NCBI GenBank assembly: GCA_963971425.1
Contig: OZ020519.1
Location: 15,826,028 to 15,890,027, forward strand
DNA: 64,000 bases
Source: Bryoerythrophyllum caledonicum
Taxonomy: Eukaryota; Streptophyta; Bryopsida; Pottiales; Pottiaceae
Reading direction: 5' to 3'
The notes under the pieces were generated by a model. It searched no databases. It saw only the letters and a program-made list of their open reading frames with translations, and was not told the origin of the DNA. Shown in pieces: positions 21,955 to 33,010 of the stretch; position 1 is the stretch's first letter; every line of letters starts with the position of its first letter. A program made the translations under genes and the position numbers.

Positions 21955-22145
21955 CGGTTTCTTCTTCTATCCTCTCCTTTCCCTCCTCTTCTCTCCTCTC
22001 CTCTCCTTCCTCTTCTCTCCTCTCTTCTTCCTTGTTTTCTTCTCCTCTCCTCTCTCTCCTCTCTTCTCCTCTCTCTCCTCTCTTCTCCTCTCTCCTCCCT
22101 CGTTTAAGTTGCGGTCTCCTCTTCTTCCCTACTACTCTCCTCGAG
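21955..22145. repeat. CT-rich polypyrimidine tract
   Basis: About 190 bp of nearly pure CTCTCCTCTCC-type pyrimidine on the plus strand. The opposite strand shows a spurious Arg/Glu-rich frame. Two AAACCCTAGG motifs precede it (21878-21905). TTGATATCC motifs like those near 6.8 kb follow it. Confidence 0.85.
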
Positions 22146-22219
22146 AGCTCAATACCCGATTGATATCCAGTACCCTGCTGATATCCCGTACTCGATTGAT
22201 ATCCAGGTTTCACCGGGTA

Positions 22220-24078
22220 CAGCCTATTTTTAATTTTCTCTTTTTCTCTTTTTCTTTTTGTCCTTTTTATCTTTTCCTTTCAAATAAAATAAAATTTGTA
22301 CTCTTTCGAATAAATTTAAGTTTTTAACAAACAAATAAACTAGAAAGGAAACCTAAACAAATAAACTAGATAAAAAAACTAACAAATAGTCTATCTACTT
22401 AATGAAAACTTGACTAGCTAATTTATTCCTAAGTGGTAATTTGGACCTTTGTCCCGAAGATTTTCCCGGACACTCTCTTTTACTTTTTCCGGGCATAAAA
22501 ATTAGTTGGTTTAAGACCCGGTTTTATCACCACTATAACACCAATTAACTAGTTAAGCATTTTCCTACTTTCACTATTTGTTATGCAATCTAATTCTATG
22601 CAACACTAACTACTTTGCCGGTTATCTAAACTAAAAATCACAATTTAACTAATTTTTTTGGTAGGGGCAACCAAGTGGGAGTTTCAGACTCCCACAAACA
22701 CCCTTGGATCTCCTTTTTGTTAGCGTAGTGGAAAAACATTCATGTTTCCCAGCCTTTGATTGTCATAGCCACAACGACAAGAGATTATCACCTCCCATGG
22801 TCCTTGCATCCACGCTCGTAGAAAATTGCATGTAACTCTCCTCCACGGTGCACGCCTTGTAATTCTTGTATTGGTCAACGTACTTGGCCGCCATCGCAAC
22901 CCATCTCCATCATATGCCCGCGTTGCAATTGCAAAACTCTACACCCTACGAGCTTGGAAAGAAAAGGAAGCCTTGGCCTCTGTCTTCTTCAGCATGATAA
23001 AGAAGCAGTCTAGTGCCTCAAATTCCACCATAATGGACGACCAAATTTGGTAGTACGCCTCATGGAGAGTGCTATGGTCTTAAAACCATGCACCTCCACA
23101 CAACACCTTGAACCGTATCTTGCTCTGCCTTTTCCCCATTTGTAAAGCCCATACGAGTAGGGACATGCACATATAATTAATCACAACTAGATCACTAATC
23201 AATTACAATAGTGCCACAATCCTGTCATGTGTTGCCATCTTCCTTTCAACACTGCTTTGAATGGTTTCTTTTAACACGTTTCGACAAATTTTGTGAGGAA
23301 ATTGTTTAATACTCACTGCCCCCACCTTGCCCCTCCGTCTTGTCCTTCAACAGAAATGCACTCTGTGACAAAAGGGACTCCATTAGAAGGGCCTCATCAC
23401 ATACTCCCTGTCACCTGGTTAATGTGAATATATTTGACATCATGCCAACTTGTATGTAGTTAATGTGTTGATGTGCCATCATAAGTCACAATCAAGAAGA
23501 AAATTGGAAAAAAACCAAAACATTCTTGGACTAGTTTGTGTCAAGCATGTATCTTCTAAAACCATCCATACTTCATCTTAATTCATGGTTGTGGACATCG
23601 ATAGATGAGGCCCTTTCATTGTTGATAATGGATGTGAGGGACATGATGGACGTATCTTGTCCCTAATCTTTTTATTGGACACGTTCTAAGTATTTATTCC
23701 CAAAATTTTATAAATATTCTTTGCATATGCCTCAATATTTTCAAATATGCTCAAAAAATTACAGCCCCGGTACAAGTGTCAATGGACAGACGGATCTGCA
23801 ACCCTGCCCACAAATGCTCATTTAACAAGAATGGTGTTTTCTTACATAAACTTAGGATGTTCCGCAAGCTTCATAAAGAATACCATAAATCTCTCAAACT
23901 GGAAAAATTCCCAAGTTTTATCAAAACCATTATAAACCCTTTATACAAGCACCTATTTCACTTTGTAGAAATTCAGAAAATGTATTAAAGCTTAGCAAGA
24001 CTTACACGTTTGGATTGAAGATTCTTTTATGAACATCATTATTTTGGAGGTCATTTTAATATTTGAACATCATCATGT
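22220..24078. other. spacer, no gene assigned
   Basis: Frames are short and not conserved to my eye. The stretch 22.8-23.1 kb is somewhat less A/T-rich but has no recognisable domain. Confidence 0.35.
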
Positions 24079-24268
24079 TTAACCCCTAAAGGACCAATTG
24101 TCCACTCATGAGACAATTTTTTCCGCTTTGATTGTAATGATCTTTCAAACCATAAGTTCAAAATTCATTTAGAAGAAGATCCTAGTGTTACACAAAGTTC
24201 ACCTTGGCAATTTATATTCAATGGAGTAGAGATTCCTCTAAAATGCCTCGGTTCTTTAGGTGGCTTAA
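24079..24268. mobile_element. 190-bp TTAA-family MITE
   Basis: It begins TTAACCCCTAAAGGACCAAT and ends GGTTCTTTAGGTGGCTTAA, with TTAA at both borders and the internal GATCTTTCAAACCATA block of the family. Confidence 0.7.
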
Positions 24269-24679
24269 ATACAACATCATACACTTAGAATATTGTGGCC
24301 ACCATTGGGCCATTCTAGCATATACGGGCTAAAAAATGCAAACTAATATGTTTATGGAGGTAATTCCATCAAAGGTGCTCCTAATACTAGAGGTGGTTTC
24401 CATGGTCACTTCCAGAGGTTTTTGTTAATATTTTGAGATACATGTCACCAACAACTCTGAATATTAAAAATGCTGATTGGTCGAACGACGTACTTCATGT
24501 GACCTATAGAAATAGTGCAATGATAAACGCAGATGAATGTTGTCAGTTAGTCATTATTATTCTAAGTGTACTACAGTATTAGTCCTTGTATTGAGCCATC
24601 TGAGATATCACACACCAAATTTGGATCACATTCTTCCACCAAATTTGCTCAGTGCAGATAGAAAAAAAGGAATGTGTGA

Positions 24680-25271
24680 CGAAGATGCACATGCCCGCAA
24701 TCAACAACTTCCGACAGCGCGCACGATGCGGGCAGTTCTCAACCGGCCCCGGAACCCTTCAACGTCACAACGCCTCAGGCTCTGTTTGTCAGGAGAAAAG
24801 AGCAATGGGTCGGCACGGCAAGCCGGAGCAGGTAGGCAGGGGCGATCCGGGGGCGAGGGAGGGCGGCGAGGTGTCTCAAGCCCATTCGATGCGCTGCAGA
24901 GCAGTGGCGGAGCTGGCCGGCCCAGGAGTCCGCTGAGGGGGGTTGATTTCGGAGGAATGTGATCTGATTGGGGCGGGGCGGGGCGGGGCGGGGCGGGGAG
25001 GAGTGGCGAACGAACCAGTCGTCGTCGTCGCCGGTGGTAGACCAGGCCGCTGTGCTCTCGCCGCTGCTGCAGGAGAGTCCAAACGACGCCGATCAGACGC
25101 CTGGTGCCGCTGGGCGACGGGCGGGCGTCCGCCGAACAAGCGCCCAACGTCGTGGGTCGCTTCCGACGAGCTATCAAATCAGCTGCGAGCGCTTATCATC
25201 GTCATCGCCAGAGCGTCGCTTTGCGACGGAACATGCCTGCGAATCCCGGCACAGTTGGGTGCCAAGCATTA
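24680..25271. other. GC-rich island with G-quadruplex motif; gene content unresolved
   Basis: This is a sharply GC-rich, CpG-rich stretch between A/T-rich flanks. At 24970-24998 there are six consecutive G4 runs separated by single C. Frames of 94-158 codons are open on both strands simultaneously, the expected by-product of high G/C, so no coding call is made. It could be a promoter-associated island of an unseen gene. It ends exactly where a TTAA-family element begins. Confidence 0.5.
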
Positions 25272-26000
25272 TTAACCCTTAAAGGACGGAGCTATGACCG
25301 TGGCATCAATCCCGATTTTCATTCTGTTATGTGCTCTAATTCTTCATCAAATTTAAGCGGAATATTTTTATTTCATTTTTCAGAGATGACACCACATGTT
25401 TTGTTCATGTCACAAAAAACACAAGATTTTTTCTGTGGAAATTCAAATTATTGTGATTTTCTGAAGAAAAATTGAAGAATATTCATATCATATACAAATT
25501 TTGCATAAAAAGTATGATAATTTCACTAGAGGTGTACATTATTGTGCTGAAACTTGTGGTGTAGATGAAACTTCCGTGTTCATCTAAAATTAGAAATTGG
25601 TCATCAATGGTAATAGGCCCAATGTTCAAATTGCAATAACTTACTCAATTTTATGTATTTTTCAAATTTTCAAATTGAATTGGAAACTAGATTTGATAAA
25701 CTTCATTTCATTAGTTGGATTTAATTTCAAAAAATATCATTTTAATGACTCAAATTCAGATTTAGAGCTAGAGCTAGAAGTTTTTAAAATACACTAATTT
25801 GAGTTCCATGTCACAAACATTTTCTTGTTTAAAGAATAAGTTACACATTCTATAAAGGGTATCTATAGTGCATGTGGCACATGCACTCATTGACAACACC
25901 TTGACAAAACTTGGATGAAAGTAAAGTTTTATCATCACGTGGGAGCATTTTACATTCTTCCATCAACCAGATTTTGGTCGCCCCGACGTCTAAGGGTTAA
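25272..26000. mobile_element. 729-bp TTAA-type element
   Basis: TTAACCCTTAAAGGACGGAG at the left and GACGTCTAAGGGTTAA at the right are inverted, with exact TTAA at both ends. The interior does not obviously match the 11.1/62.7-kb copies, so it is a related subfamily. No transposase frame is present. Confidence 0.7.
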
Positions 26001-26442
26001 ACGACGAGGCCTACACACCGCCCTCAAAATTCTTACATTTTAATAGATTATGCACTACAGAATCTACACGTAGAGTACACTTCACTGTTCACTTTTTTCA
26101 CAAAAATTCGTTGTTGCCTCGATCGATTGGAGATCAGGAAGATGGGTTGGATGGAGGAAAGCACAGTGCACAACAGCTCGGACAAGTGCAAATCAATCCA
26201 AGGGTTCAATCACCCGTGGTTCTCCAAAAACTCGTCTCATCGACCTTAGAGCTTCTTATTCAACAAAAACCCTACCAAAAAGAAAATATATCGGAATCCA
26301 TTAAATCAAACCCTTCTTGCATTCAACTTTAGCTAAAAGATGACTTACATTAGAAATTGAATCTAGGAAACAACTCAAGTATGCCCAAAGTGTAGCTAAG
26401 TTTTTCCAGGTATTGAATATGTTGTGGCCACATTGTGGACGG
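26001..26442. other. spacer, no gene seen
   Basis: No supported feature beyond a single AAACCCTA-like motif near 26269. Confidence 0.4.
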
Positions 26443-26717
26443 CGCGGACAGGAAACCCCCCAAGCTCGGGCTTACCCGAGGTGGGGCCCCGTCTTAATTG
26501 CATGGGCTCATTTTTCTGGCCCTCCCATTCTGGGGGGTCAGAGGCTATCTTTGGCTTTTTTTAAAACAAAATTGGGGCCTACGGCCGCAATTTAGTCTGT
26601 AGGTCCTCCTTTGGCTAAATTTAGGGCCCCATCCAAAAACAAAATAGGGGCCAGGTTTTGGCCCCACCACCTCCTCCCCACCTGGTAAGTCTGAGCGTGG
26701 GGGGTTTCCTGTCAAAT
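26443..26717. mobile_element. 275-bp MITE, family A, copy 2
   Basis: Ends are GGACAGGAAACCCCCCAAGC and its near inverse (GGGGGGTTTCCTGTC), with TIRs extending about 40 bp through GCTTACC/GGTAAG. It is nearly identical to 33989-34266, and its interior matches 3322-3577. Confidence 0.8.
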
Positions 26718-27990
26718 CGATTGTGGACATGGTACATGCAACAATGGCAGAGCTCCTTTCACCGAGATGTTTTGTCCACAACCCCCTCCAAAATTAACGC
26801 TTGTTACACCAAAGTACACCGAAGCCACTAACACATGAAAACTTGAGCTTTTGCCGACCACCCAAACGCAATTATCTAGAAGATTATGTGACTTTTACCG
26901 AGTTGGCGGACCATCATGGCTGCCAGCGCATTGATGATGAGCTGACGCAATCACCTGTTTGACAAGAGGTGGAAGGCCGCGGCATCTCTGATGCGGATGC
27001 CATTTGCCACACCAGGTTTCTTTAAAAAACATAAAGCTTGTTCACCGCCAGGCTACCCCAAGCCTACAACAAGAGCCTGCCCTGCACCTTCCACAGTTGA
27101 AGCATTCTAAGCGCACCTGTTCATTGGGGAGGGAGGAAAAGACGGAGGGATCACCCCCCAAGCTCCACCCCTTTACTATAAGTCCAGAGTTCCTCGTTCT
27201 ACTACTTACAAGAGTCGTAGCAAGCTAAGTCATCTTGAGAGCGATCCAACGCCCAGCTTGGAAAAAGCAAGTGCCAAGTGTAAGGCCGAAATCAAGGCGG
27301 AGAGGGGAAGCCGAGGAGATGAAGGTTGCCTGTTGTCGGTAACTTACTTGCTGTGTCCTCTTCTCATCACTTGGGTCAGGTTAGGTTTTCTAAAGGGGTC
27401 AGTGTCCCCCCCAATTTGCCGACCACACTATTCAGTGTTGTGTTTGAGTTTCAGGGGGCTTTCAGAGAGGGAGTGATGTTTCTTTGGTGTAGTTTTGTGT
27501 GACTTTCTGGTTCTAAGGAAATTGAGGGGGTTGATTGAGGACGATCCTTTCGCCAGGTTGACGATATCGTGAGGCTGGCTTGGATGGGGGTTTGGTTGCG
27601 TACCTCGGAATCCTGATGCCGTAGGTTCAGTGGAGCAAATTGGCCAGTCTGATGAAGAGCGCGCTGCTCCTTTGAAACTCCTCCATCCTGACAGATAGAA
27701 AACCGTGCATTAGAGATTCACAGACAGACTCACATCAACTCGGTGGAAGCTGCAGCTGAGAACGCTTTCCATAACAAGTTCGGACAGCACCTCTTGCAAA
27801 GAGATTGTCATGATTTTCAACTGCTGACGTTACCTCTCAGATGTGGAAAGCTAAATTGTTGAACATCATGATCCCAGGGACGATAAATAGATGATTAGAG
27901 TAGAAGAACTAGAACTACAACGATACCCCCCCCCGGTGACAGTTCAACATTTGACATTCAACATTCGTTTGACATTAAAACAATCGCATC
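26718..27990. other. region upstream of the plus-strand AP2-like gene; exons unresolved
   Basis: G/C content is higher than in the spacers and several splice-like signals occur (for example TCG|GTAACT at 27340 and GCCGTAG before 27625). A TATAAG motif lies near 27175. This may be the 5' part of the gene whose later exons lie at 28.1-29.7 kb, but no exon chain can be fixed without transcript data. Confidence 0.3.
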
Positions 27991-28128
27991 CTGTGTTTGA
28001 CAACATTACTGTGCAGGTGGGTTTCTGACCTCAACTATTTGAAGTTCGATACCCAAACAGTTTGTGACTAGAGACCATATGGCCAGTACTTACCCTTGTA
28101 TTGGTTGAATTCCATGCAGGTTTTGGAC

Positions 28129-28761
28129 CACGAACTCTCTGCCTGTGAGTCGAAGACCGTCGAAATGCCAGAGAAGGTAAACCACTCAGCGTTCGAGAAA
28201 TGCAACTCCTGTGCGAGTACCTCGGATGGTCCGGGACTGGGGCGCTTGTCAACCGTGTCCCATCCACAGGTCTGCTGCCTGTTCATGGTTGCCAAGCAGG
28301 AACAATTCTCCGAACTGCTCCACGACGAAGGGAGTCCCCAGCGGCATGACGGTCTCTTCTCCGACCTGTTCCTAGGCGAAGGGAGTCACAAGCGGCATGA
28401 CGGCCTCTGTGACGAACAATTCTCCGACCTGTTCCTAGGTGAAGGGAATCACAAGCGGCATGACGGCCTCTGTGACGAACTATTCTCCGACCTGATCCTC
28501 GACGAAAGGAGCCGCAAGCGGCGTGACGGCTTCTGTGAGGAACTATTCTCCGACCTGATCCTCCACGAAGGGAGTCCCAAGCGGCATGACGGCCTCTGTC
28601 AGGAACAATTCTCCCATCTGCTCCACGACGAAGGGAGTCGCAAGCGGCGTGACGGCCTCTGTGAGGACTATCCCAATGTGGAGTTCCATGTCGACCCAGT
28701 TTATGGGCAACCTCCGACCAGCGAATATGCATTCCCAGAAGGTGCAGTTGCAAACCTGTAA
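28129..28761 (+). CDS. exon encoding 23-residue tandem repeats; product unrecognised
   Basis: The acceptor-like TCCATGCAG precedes GTTTTGGACCACG, and the frame stays open to a TAA at 28759-28761. After about 60 residues it encodes about six tandem copies of a 23-residue unit close to LFSDLILDEGSKRHDGLCDE. The first copy is short. The 69-bp DNA unit is well conserved, but changes are mostly in-frame and concentrated at fixed positions, as expected for a translated repeat. It lies 170 bp upstream of the AP2-like frame on the same strand and may be an upstream exon of the same gene, though the one donor I tested (CT|GTAATC) does not keep phase. The unit is acidic/basic mixed and has no cysteine pattern or known motif. 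The opposite strand is also open through the repeat but lacks flanking support. Confidence 0.45.
   Translation, partial: HELSACESKTVEMPEKVNHSAFEKCNSCASTSDGPGLGRLSTVSHPQVCCLFMVAKQEQFSELLHDEGSPQRHDGLFSDLFLGEGSHKRHDGLCDEQFSDLFLGEGNHKRHDGLCDELFSDLILDERSRKRRDGFCEELFSDLILHEGSPKRHDGLCQEQFSHLLHDEGSRKRRDGLCEDYPNVEFHVDPVYGQPPTSEYAFPEGAVANL
28300..28674 (+). repeat. 69-bp tandem repeat, about six units
   Basis: Units start near GAACAATTCTCCGACCTG and end near CGGCCTCTGTGAC. The first unit lacks about 12 bp. The length is a multiple of three, so the frame is preserved through the array. Confidence 0.9.
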
Positions 28762-28932
28762 TCTTCGTTACGGAGACACACACTAGAGTTATTTGTAGAC
28801 ACCCGAAGGTTGCAGAAGACACCCCTTAATGGTTATGCATCTTCTATTAGATCTTATTGAAACTTTGGGTGACATTACAGATAACTTCACCAGGTCTAGA
28901 AACCTAAAAACATCTGGCTGATCTTTCATGTG

Positions 28933-29676
28933 ATGCCAGGCTGCGAAGCGGCTCCAGAGGTGAGAGGCTCTCCAACAAAGAAGCGTAAGATAATCGAACC
29001 GCGGATGCGTGAGGGATTCAAGAAACTTACGCTGGAGTGGCGCCCGCCAAGGTTCAAGAGAAAGATATGGTTTGGAACATACTCGTATGACGAGATCCAC
29101 CGCGCCAGGGACGCGGTGACCTATTATCTGCAGCTTGGTGACCCCTATTTCCTGCCCGACTCACGGCGGATCTACGCAGAGCGACCACTCACGGGGATCG
29201 AGTTCCAGGACCTGCTGCCATCCTGCGACCAGTACGTGGACGAAGCGCTTGTCAGGAGCAACCTCATGGGAATCACGTGCCGGGACTTCCTGCCCCCTGG
29301 CCACCACGCCGCCAAGAAACTAGCCGCGTGCGTCGTCTACGGTAGACAAGTGAAGAAAGTCATTCACACCGTCCTGGGCAAGCACAAGAAGTCGGCTGAT
29401 AAGAAGATTCACAAGGACAACAACGTCCAGAAACTCGACATCTATGACGCTATGGAGCCTCTGCCATCGTTCTCGGAGGAATATAACGAGCACGCCGCAC
29501 TCTTCAAGTTTACAACTCAGACCCCACATTGTCAATGGGGCTACGCAGGTCCGCCGTTTCCTCTGGACGAGATGTTCTCTCTTCCCATGGTTCCCACCCC
29601 TAGCTATGGTGAAAGTAGTACGATGGACGAGGATGGCTACTCCGCAACCTTGTGGGAGCCGTTTTCCTATGGTTGA
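28933..29676 (+). CDS. divergent AP2/ERF-like DNA-binding protein
   Basis: The frame runs 247 codons from ATG 28933 to TGA 29674-29676. Residues 31-78 carry an AP2-like core: EWRPPRFKRKIWFGTYSYDE followed by IHRARDAVTYYLQLGDPYF. The W-FGTY...A-ARDA...Y-LG pattern matches the strand-and-helix signature of AP2/ERF domains, although the usual YRGVR start is absent. A basic KKRKI at 16-20 could be a nuclear signal. The C-terminus is Pro/Phe/acidic-rich, like an activation tail. A second, clearly related gene lies at 33.2-32.1 kb on the opposite strand. The stretch before ATG contains GATGCCAG, which could instead be an acceptor, so upstream exons are possible. Polyadenylation signals follow at 29912 and 29963. 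The role is inferred: a nuclear transcriptional regulator, target unknown. Confidence 0.7.
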   Translation: MPGCEAAPEVRGSPTKKRKIIEPRMREGFKKLTLEWRPPRFKRKIWFGTYSYDEIHRARDAVTYYLQLGDPYFLPDSRRIYAERPLTGIEFQDLLPSCDQYVDEALVRSNLMGITCRDFLPPGHHAAKKLAACVVYGRQVKKVIHTVLGKHKKSADKKIHKDNNVQKLDIYDAMEPLPSFSEEYNEHAALFKFTTQTPHCQWGYAGPPFPLDEMFSLPMVPTPSYGESSTMDEDGYSATLWEPFSYG

Positions 29677-29990
29677 GAATGCCAACCATATCTGCTGCAG
29701 ATGCAGAACTTCGATTCTGAAGACATCCAGTACACATCATGACGTGAGCACATATAACACCATTGCCTACAGTAATGTCTTTGCTTTCCTTCTAGTAAAT
29801 GCGTAGCGCTATTACAATATCTGTACTGATGAAAACCGCCGTGAAAAAGTCGGTTGAAGATTCACTATGCAGGTTAATCTACACATTTGTCCATAATGTG
29901 CAGATCTCTGTAATAAAAACCGTAGTGTAAATCCCTCAGCCGAATGTAATGACATCTCAATGAATAAACATGTGCCATGTCCGCTGGGAA
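29677..29990 (+). promoter_or_regulatory. 3' UTR with AATAAA signals
   Basis: AATAAA occurs at 29912-29917 and 29963-29968 on the coding strand after the AP2-like stop codon. Non-coding, moderately A/T-rich. Confidence 0.5.
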
Positions 29991-30078
29991 ACAAATGTAA
30001 TCAGTGTCGCTATTGTCTCAATTTAGAACAAGCTTCATGGAACGACCTGTGACCTAATCTTTCTGATTGTCGAACGAG

Positions 30079-30142
30079 ATCCCAAACCACAGGCAGATCA
30101 TGGGTCTGATGTATAGGAATGGAAGGACGAATGGACAATTGA
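30079..30142 (-). repeat. inverted single copy of the 59-bp repeat unit
   Basis: The reverse complement of this stretch matches the unit at 30616 over about 45 bp (ATTGTCCATTCGTCCTTCCA and beyond), 0.5 kb away in opposite orientation. Confidence 0.75.
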
Positions 30143-30615
30143 TAAAGCACCCAGGGGAGATCGAAGGCGTCGCGCTCGCTGACAGTCAGGAAGGTGGCGA
30201 AGCACACGAACTTGCCGAGCGTGGCGATCTGCAGGTGGAGAATGTGTCGTACTCTGAGAGCGGAGTCGCCTTGTGGTAAAAAGCGTGCGTGCCGAATGTG
30301 AGCGCCGCGCAGTTGAAGAAGCGGAAGAACGTCGTCGTGGCTTCGCTGTGCTCTGGCTATGGCGGCAGGGCGATGCGAGCCTCTGCAATTGCTCAAATTT
30401 ACCTCCAAAAACTTCAAACCCTAATAGATGCGCACATTCTTTGCAATTTCTATGCATGGGTTAGATCTGAGAGAATCTAGTCTACAACTATTGTAGATGG
30501 AGCCTGTTTTGGAAGAGGAAGGGTTGAATAACGGCTTTGGGTACGCATGCTTTGAGAGTGATGGCCTGAGAATGCTACACTGGTTGGTGTCAATGGGCAT
30601 TCCTGGAAATTACCA

Positions 30616-30856
30616 ATTGTCCATTCGTCCTTCCATTCTTATACATGGGATTGTGTGGGACTCCAACGGAAGTCATTGTCCATTCGTCCTTCCATTCTTA
30701 TACATGGGATTGTGTGGGACTCCAACGGAAGTCATTGTCCATTCGTCCTTCCATTCTTATACATGGGATTGTGTGGGACTCCAACGGAAGTCATTGTCCA
30801 TTCTTATACATGGGATTGTGTGGGACTCCAACGGAAGTCATTGTCCATTCTTCATT
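30616..30856 (+). repeat. 59-bp tandem repeat, four units plus a 47-bp unit
   Basis: Exact spacing of 59 bp from 30616 to 30793. The fifth unit lost 12 bp (CGTCCTTCCATT). The copies are nearly identical, so the expansion is recent. The period is not a multiple of three, so overlapping frames through it are artefacts. Confidence 0.95.
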
Positions 30857-31163
30857 TGAAATTCTGAAGATTACAATGATTGAGGAATGAGTAGAAGTAG
30901 AGGAAAATTCTTCTCCTTGTGTGCACATCTCTTGACAGTGATGGCTCAGAGGTCACGAATCTTCACTAAATGGATGAAAAGATTCACATTCACTCCAGTT
31001 TGAGAGTCTCATGAAGCCAAATGAGGATATTGTTCATTGAATAACAGCTAGATGGAACTATAAGATGGTGCATATTCTAGCTGGCACATCACATATCCTT
31101 CTGACCTAATTGAGCTATGCCCATCAATCTCTCTCAGCTAAACATAACTTATGAGTAGCGTTT

Positions 31164-31720
31164 TTAGTTAGCGATGCTAGCAGCATCCTCCAAACTAACC
31201 TGAGGCGAACCAAGGATTCCAAGTAGCTCAACAACCACTTCAAGGTTGTGGCTCACAAGGCTCAGAGCTTCACCTACAGAGGTTGGGCATCTGACTGCTC
31301 CAATGTGGTCATATTGTACCCAAGTAGCGTGGAGAGCAAAAAAATAGCCAAAATTTTGCAGCATTCGAAGTAATGCCGCCTCCAATTCCATAAGGCCTGA
31401 CAATCTGGATGTGGTGGCGGAAATCCCCTGCACGTAAATCAACCAAGATATCAGTGTAGGTTCTCTCATGCAAGACATAGAAATGCCTGACCACCAACTC
31501 CGAAGGATAATATTCTAAGCCACACGGATGTAAGAAACAGTTCCATTCAAAATACATCTAATCCGATTCCAATCTGCATAAGAATCGAGCTTTAGGTGGC
31601 AATACCAAGGACGTTGTTTATAGACATCCCACTTCACCGTCTCTATCGATGAAAAGTACTTGACAAGCAACCACATCCCAGATCACTGCGCCCGACGGAG
31701 TAACCTAACTTTATAAAACA
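31164..31720 (-). other. coding-looking minus-strand region, family unrecognised
   Basis: Minus-strand frames read WLLVKYFSSIETVKWDVYKQ, then RPWYCHLKLDSYADWNRIR, one stop, and later LMELEAALLRMLQNFGYFFA and onward to a TAA at 31164. A GTGCAG acceptor lies near 31436. The composition is protein-like with even residue usage. I do not recognise it. It may be decayed exons of a gene or a transposon fragment. Confidence 0.25.
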
Positions 31721-31989
31721 ACACAACATGAACTTCTTCTCGAGAAGCAAATACAGAACTGCGATGAACGAGTTCACTTGCACATGAGACAAAAACATAC
31801 CGGTTGTAGCGGACTACGTGATGTCAAGGGTTGAGTCGAGAGCACCATTGCGCCCAGGCTGATTTGTCCATCGACTCATAAGCCTCTTTTTCCTCTGCAA
31901 TTCCCGTAACATGTACAACTAATTGTGAACTAATGTCATTCAGCCGATATGACGCACACTGATTACGAACAAATTTCTATAATCAAACA

Positions 31990-32066
31990 ACTTCCCATGA
32001 CTCTTAACAAAGTATTAACCATCAACATCACAAGCAGTAAGGTCCTACCAACAAACCCCTCACCTT
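31990..32066 (-). other. downstream flank of the minus-strand AP2-like gene
   Basis: A/T-rich sequence follows the predicted stop at 32067-32069. No clear canonical polyadenylation signal was picked out. Confidence 0.3.
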
Positions 32067-32119
32067 TTAAGGAAAGTGCTTTCCGAACGATTGTAGGTGT
32101 TTAAGAAACTTTGGACTCC
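32067..32119 (-). CDS. putative last exon of the minus-strand AP2-like gene
   Basis: Acceptor AGGTTTTGCAG ends at 32120, and the exon completes a split Gly codon, then reads SPKFLKHLQSFGKHFP and stops at TAA. The intron 32120-32179 would be only 60 nt, at the low limit for plants. The alternative is that the gene continues unspliced to the stop at 32142-32144. Confidence 0.5.
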
Positions 32120-32179
32120 CTGCAAAACCTAATACTATTCCTTAACGAAAGAGAAGTTCTAACATGAAACGATGTTTAC

Positions 32180-32956
32180 CTTTATCAAGAACACTTAGGA
32201 GACCGTGAAGGTTGCCGAAGAAGGCGTTCTCCTCGGCCTGCTTGCCTGAACGGTAGCAACCAGCATCAAGAAAATCGCTCTGCAGAATGCTCCCAGAAGC
32301 AAAGCACAGGGGGTCCAGAGTGGCGGACACAATTCCAAAGGTTGGAATGTATCCCGATGTAGCCACCACTGGTTCAGACACCACCTGGATCGCCTGCTCG
32401 CTCACATAATCTACTTCCATAGGGGTAGCTTGGTCTCCTGCAACAGCCTCGTCCGCCACGTGCTCTTCGACGATCGGAACTTCATTGGCGCCCTCTTCAC
32501 TGTCCACTTCAGCGCCTCCACCTTCGTTGGCATCGTAAGCGATCTCGCTCTCTACCGCGGCCCCGTCCGATGAAGCGGCCGGACGCAGGCTGCTCAGAAA
32601 CAGGACAGCTTCAGGGCTCTTGACGGCCTTCAGTACCAGCTCCTTCACCTGGTCCCGGTAATACTCTCTCTGCTGCGCAGGGCCCTTCGCAATGGACTCG
32701 ACGTATACCCCGCACGCTTCTCGAGTAAGAAGATCACGAGTGGCGAGGCGCAGAGGCGGATACTGAAACGTCATGTCCGTATAATGGAACGGCCCGCGTC
32801 CGGTGTGGTAGTACACCGCATCCGCGATGTACTTCGCATCATTATAGTTGTCCGCACGTATCCAGAACGGCTTGTCCGTCCACTTCGGAGGCCGGATGTT
32901 CACGGTCGGGCCTTTATACCCCGGCCTCATCATTATTCCCCCGTTCAGCTTCCTCC
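32180..32956 (-). CDS. divergent AP2/ERF-like DNA-binding protein (main exon)
   Basis: The exon encodes GRKLNGGIMMRPGYKGP, then an AP2-like core NIRPPKWTDKPFWIRADNYN followed by DAKYIADAVYYHTGRGPFHY. This aligns position by position with the core of the plus-strand gene (PP-W...W...Y-DA...A-DAV-YY). A helical LATRDLLTREAC region, an acidic middle (about residues 130-190) and a C-terminal FFGNLHGLLSVLDKG follow. The frame extends upstream only to a GTG with no ATG, and GGCAG/GGAG acceptors lie there, so a 5' exon is required. Donor AAAG|GTAAAC ends the exon. It is a paralogue of the 28.9-kb gene, arranged tail to tail. Confidence 0.7.
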
Positions 32957-33010
32957 CTCCACTGCCAAAAACCAAAGACACCGCGTCTTATAAAAATCCG
33001 CCAAGAACAC

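Noticed and set aside
24701-25282. Overlapping 87-158-codon frames on both strands
   Set aside because: Simultaneous openness in many phases is expected of high G/C. No domain or splice structure supports a protein.
28283-28822. 179-codon minus-strand frame through the 69-bp repeat
   Set aside because: It is open only because the unit is a multiple of three. The plus strand has the better flanking splice signals and neighbour context.
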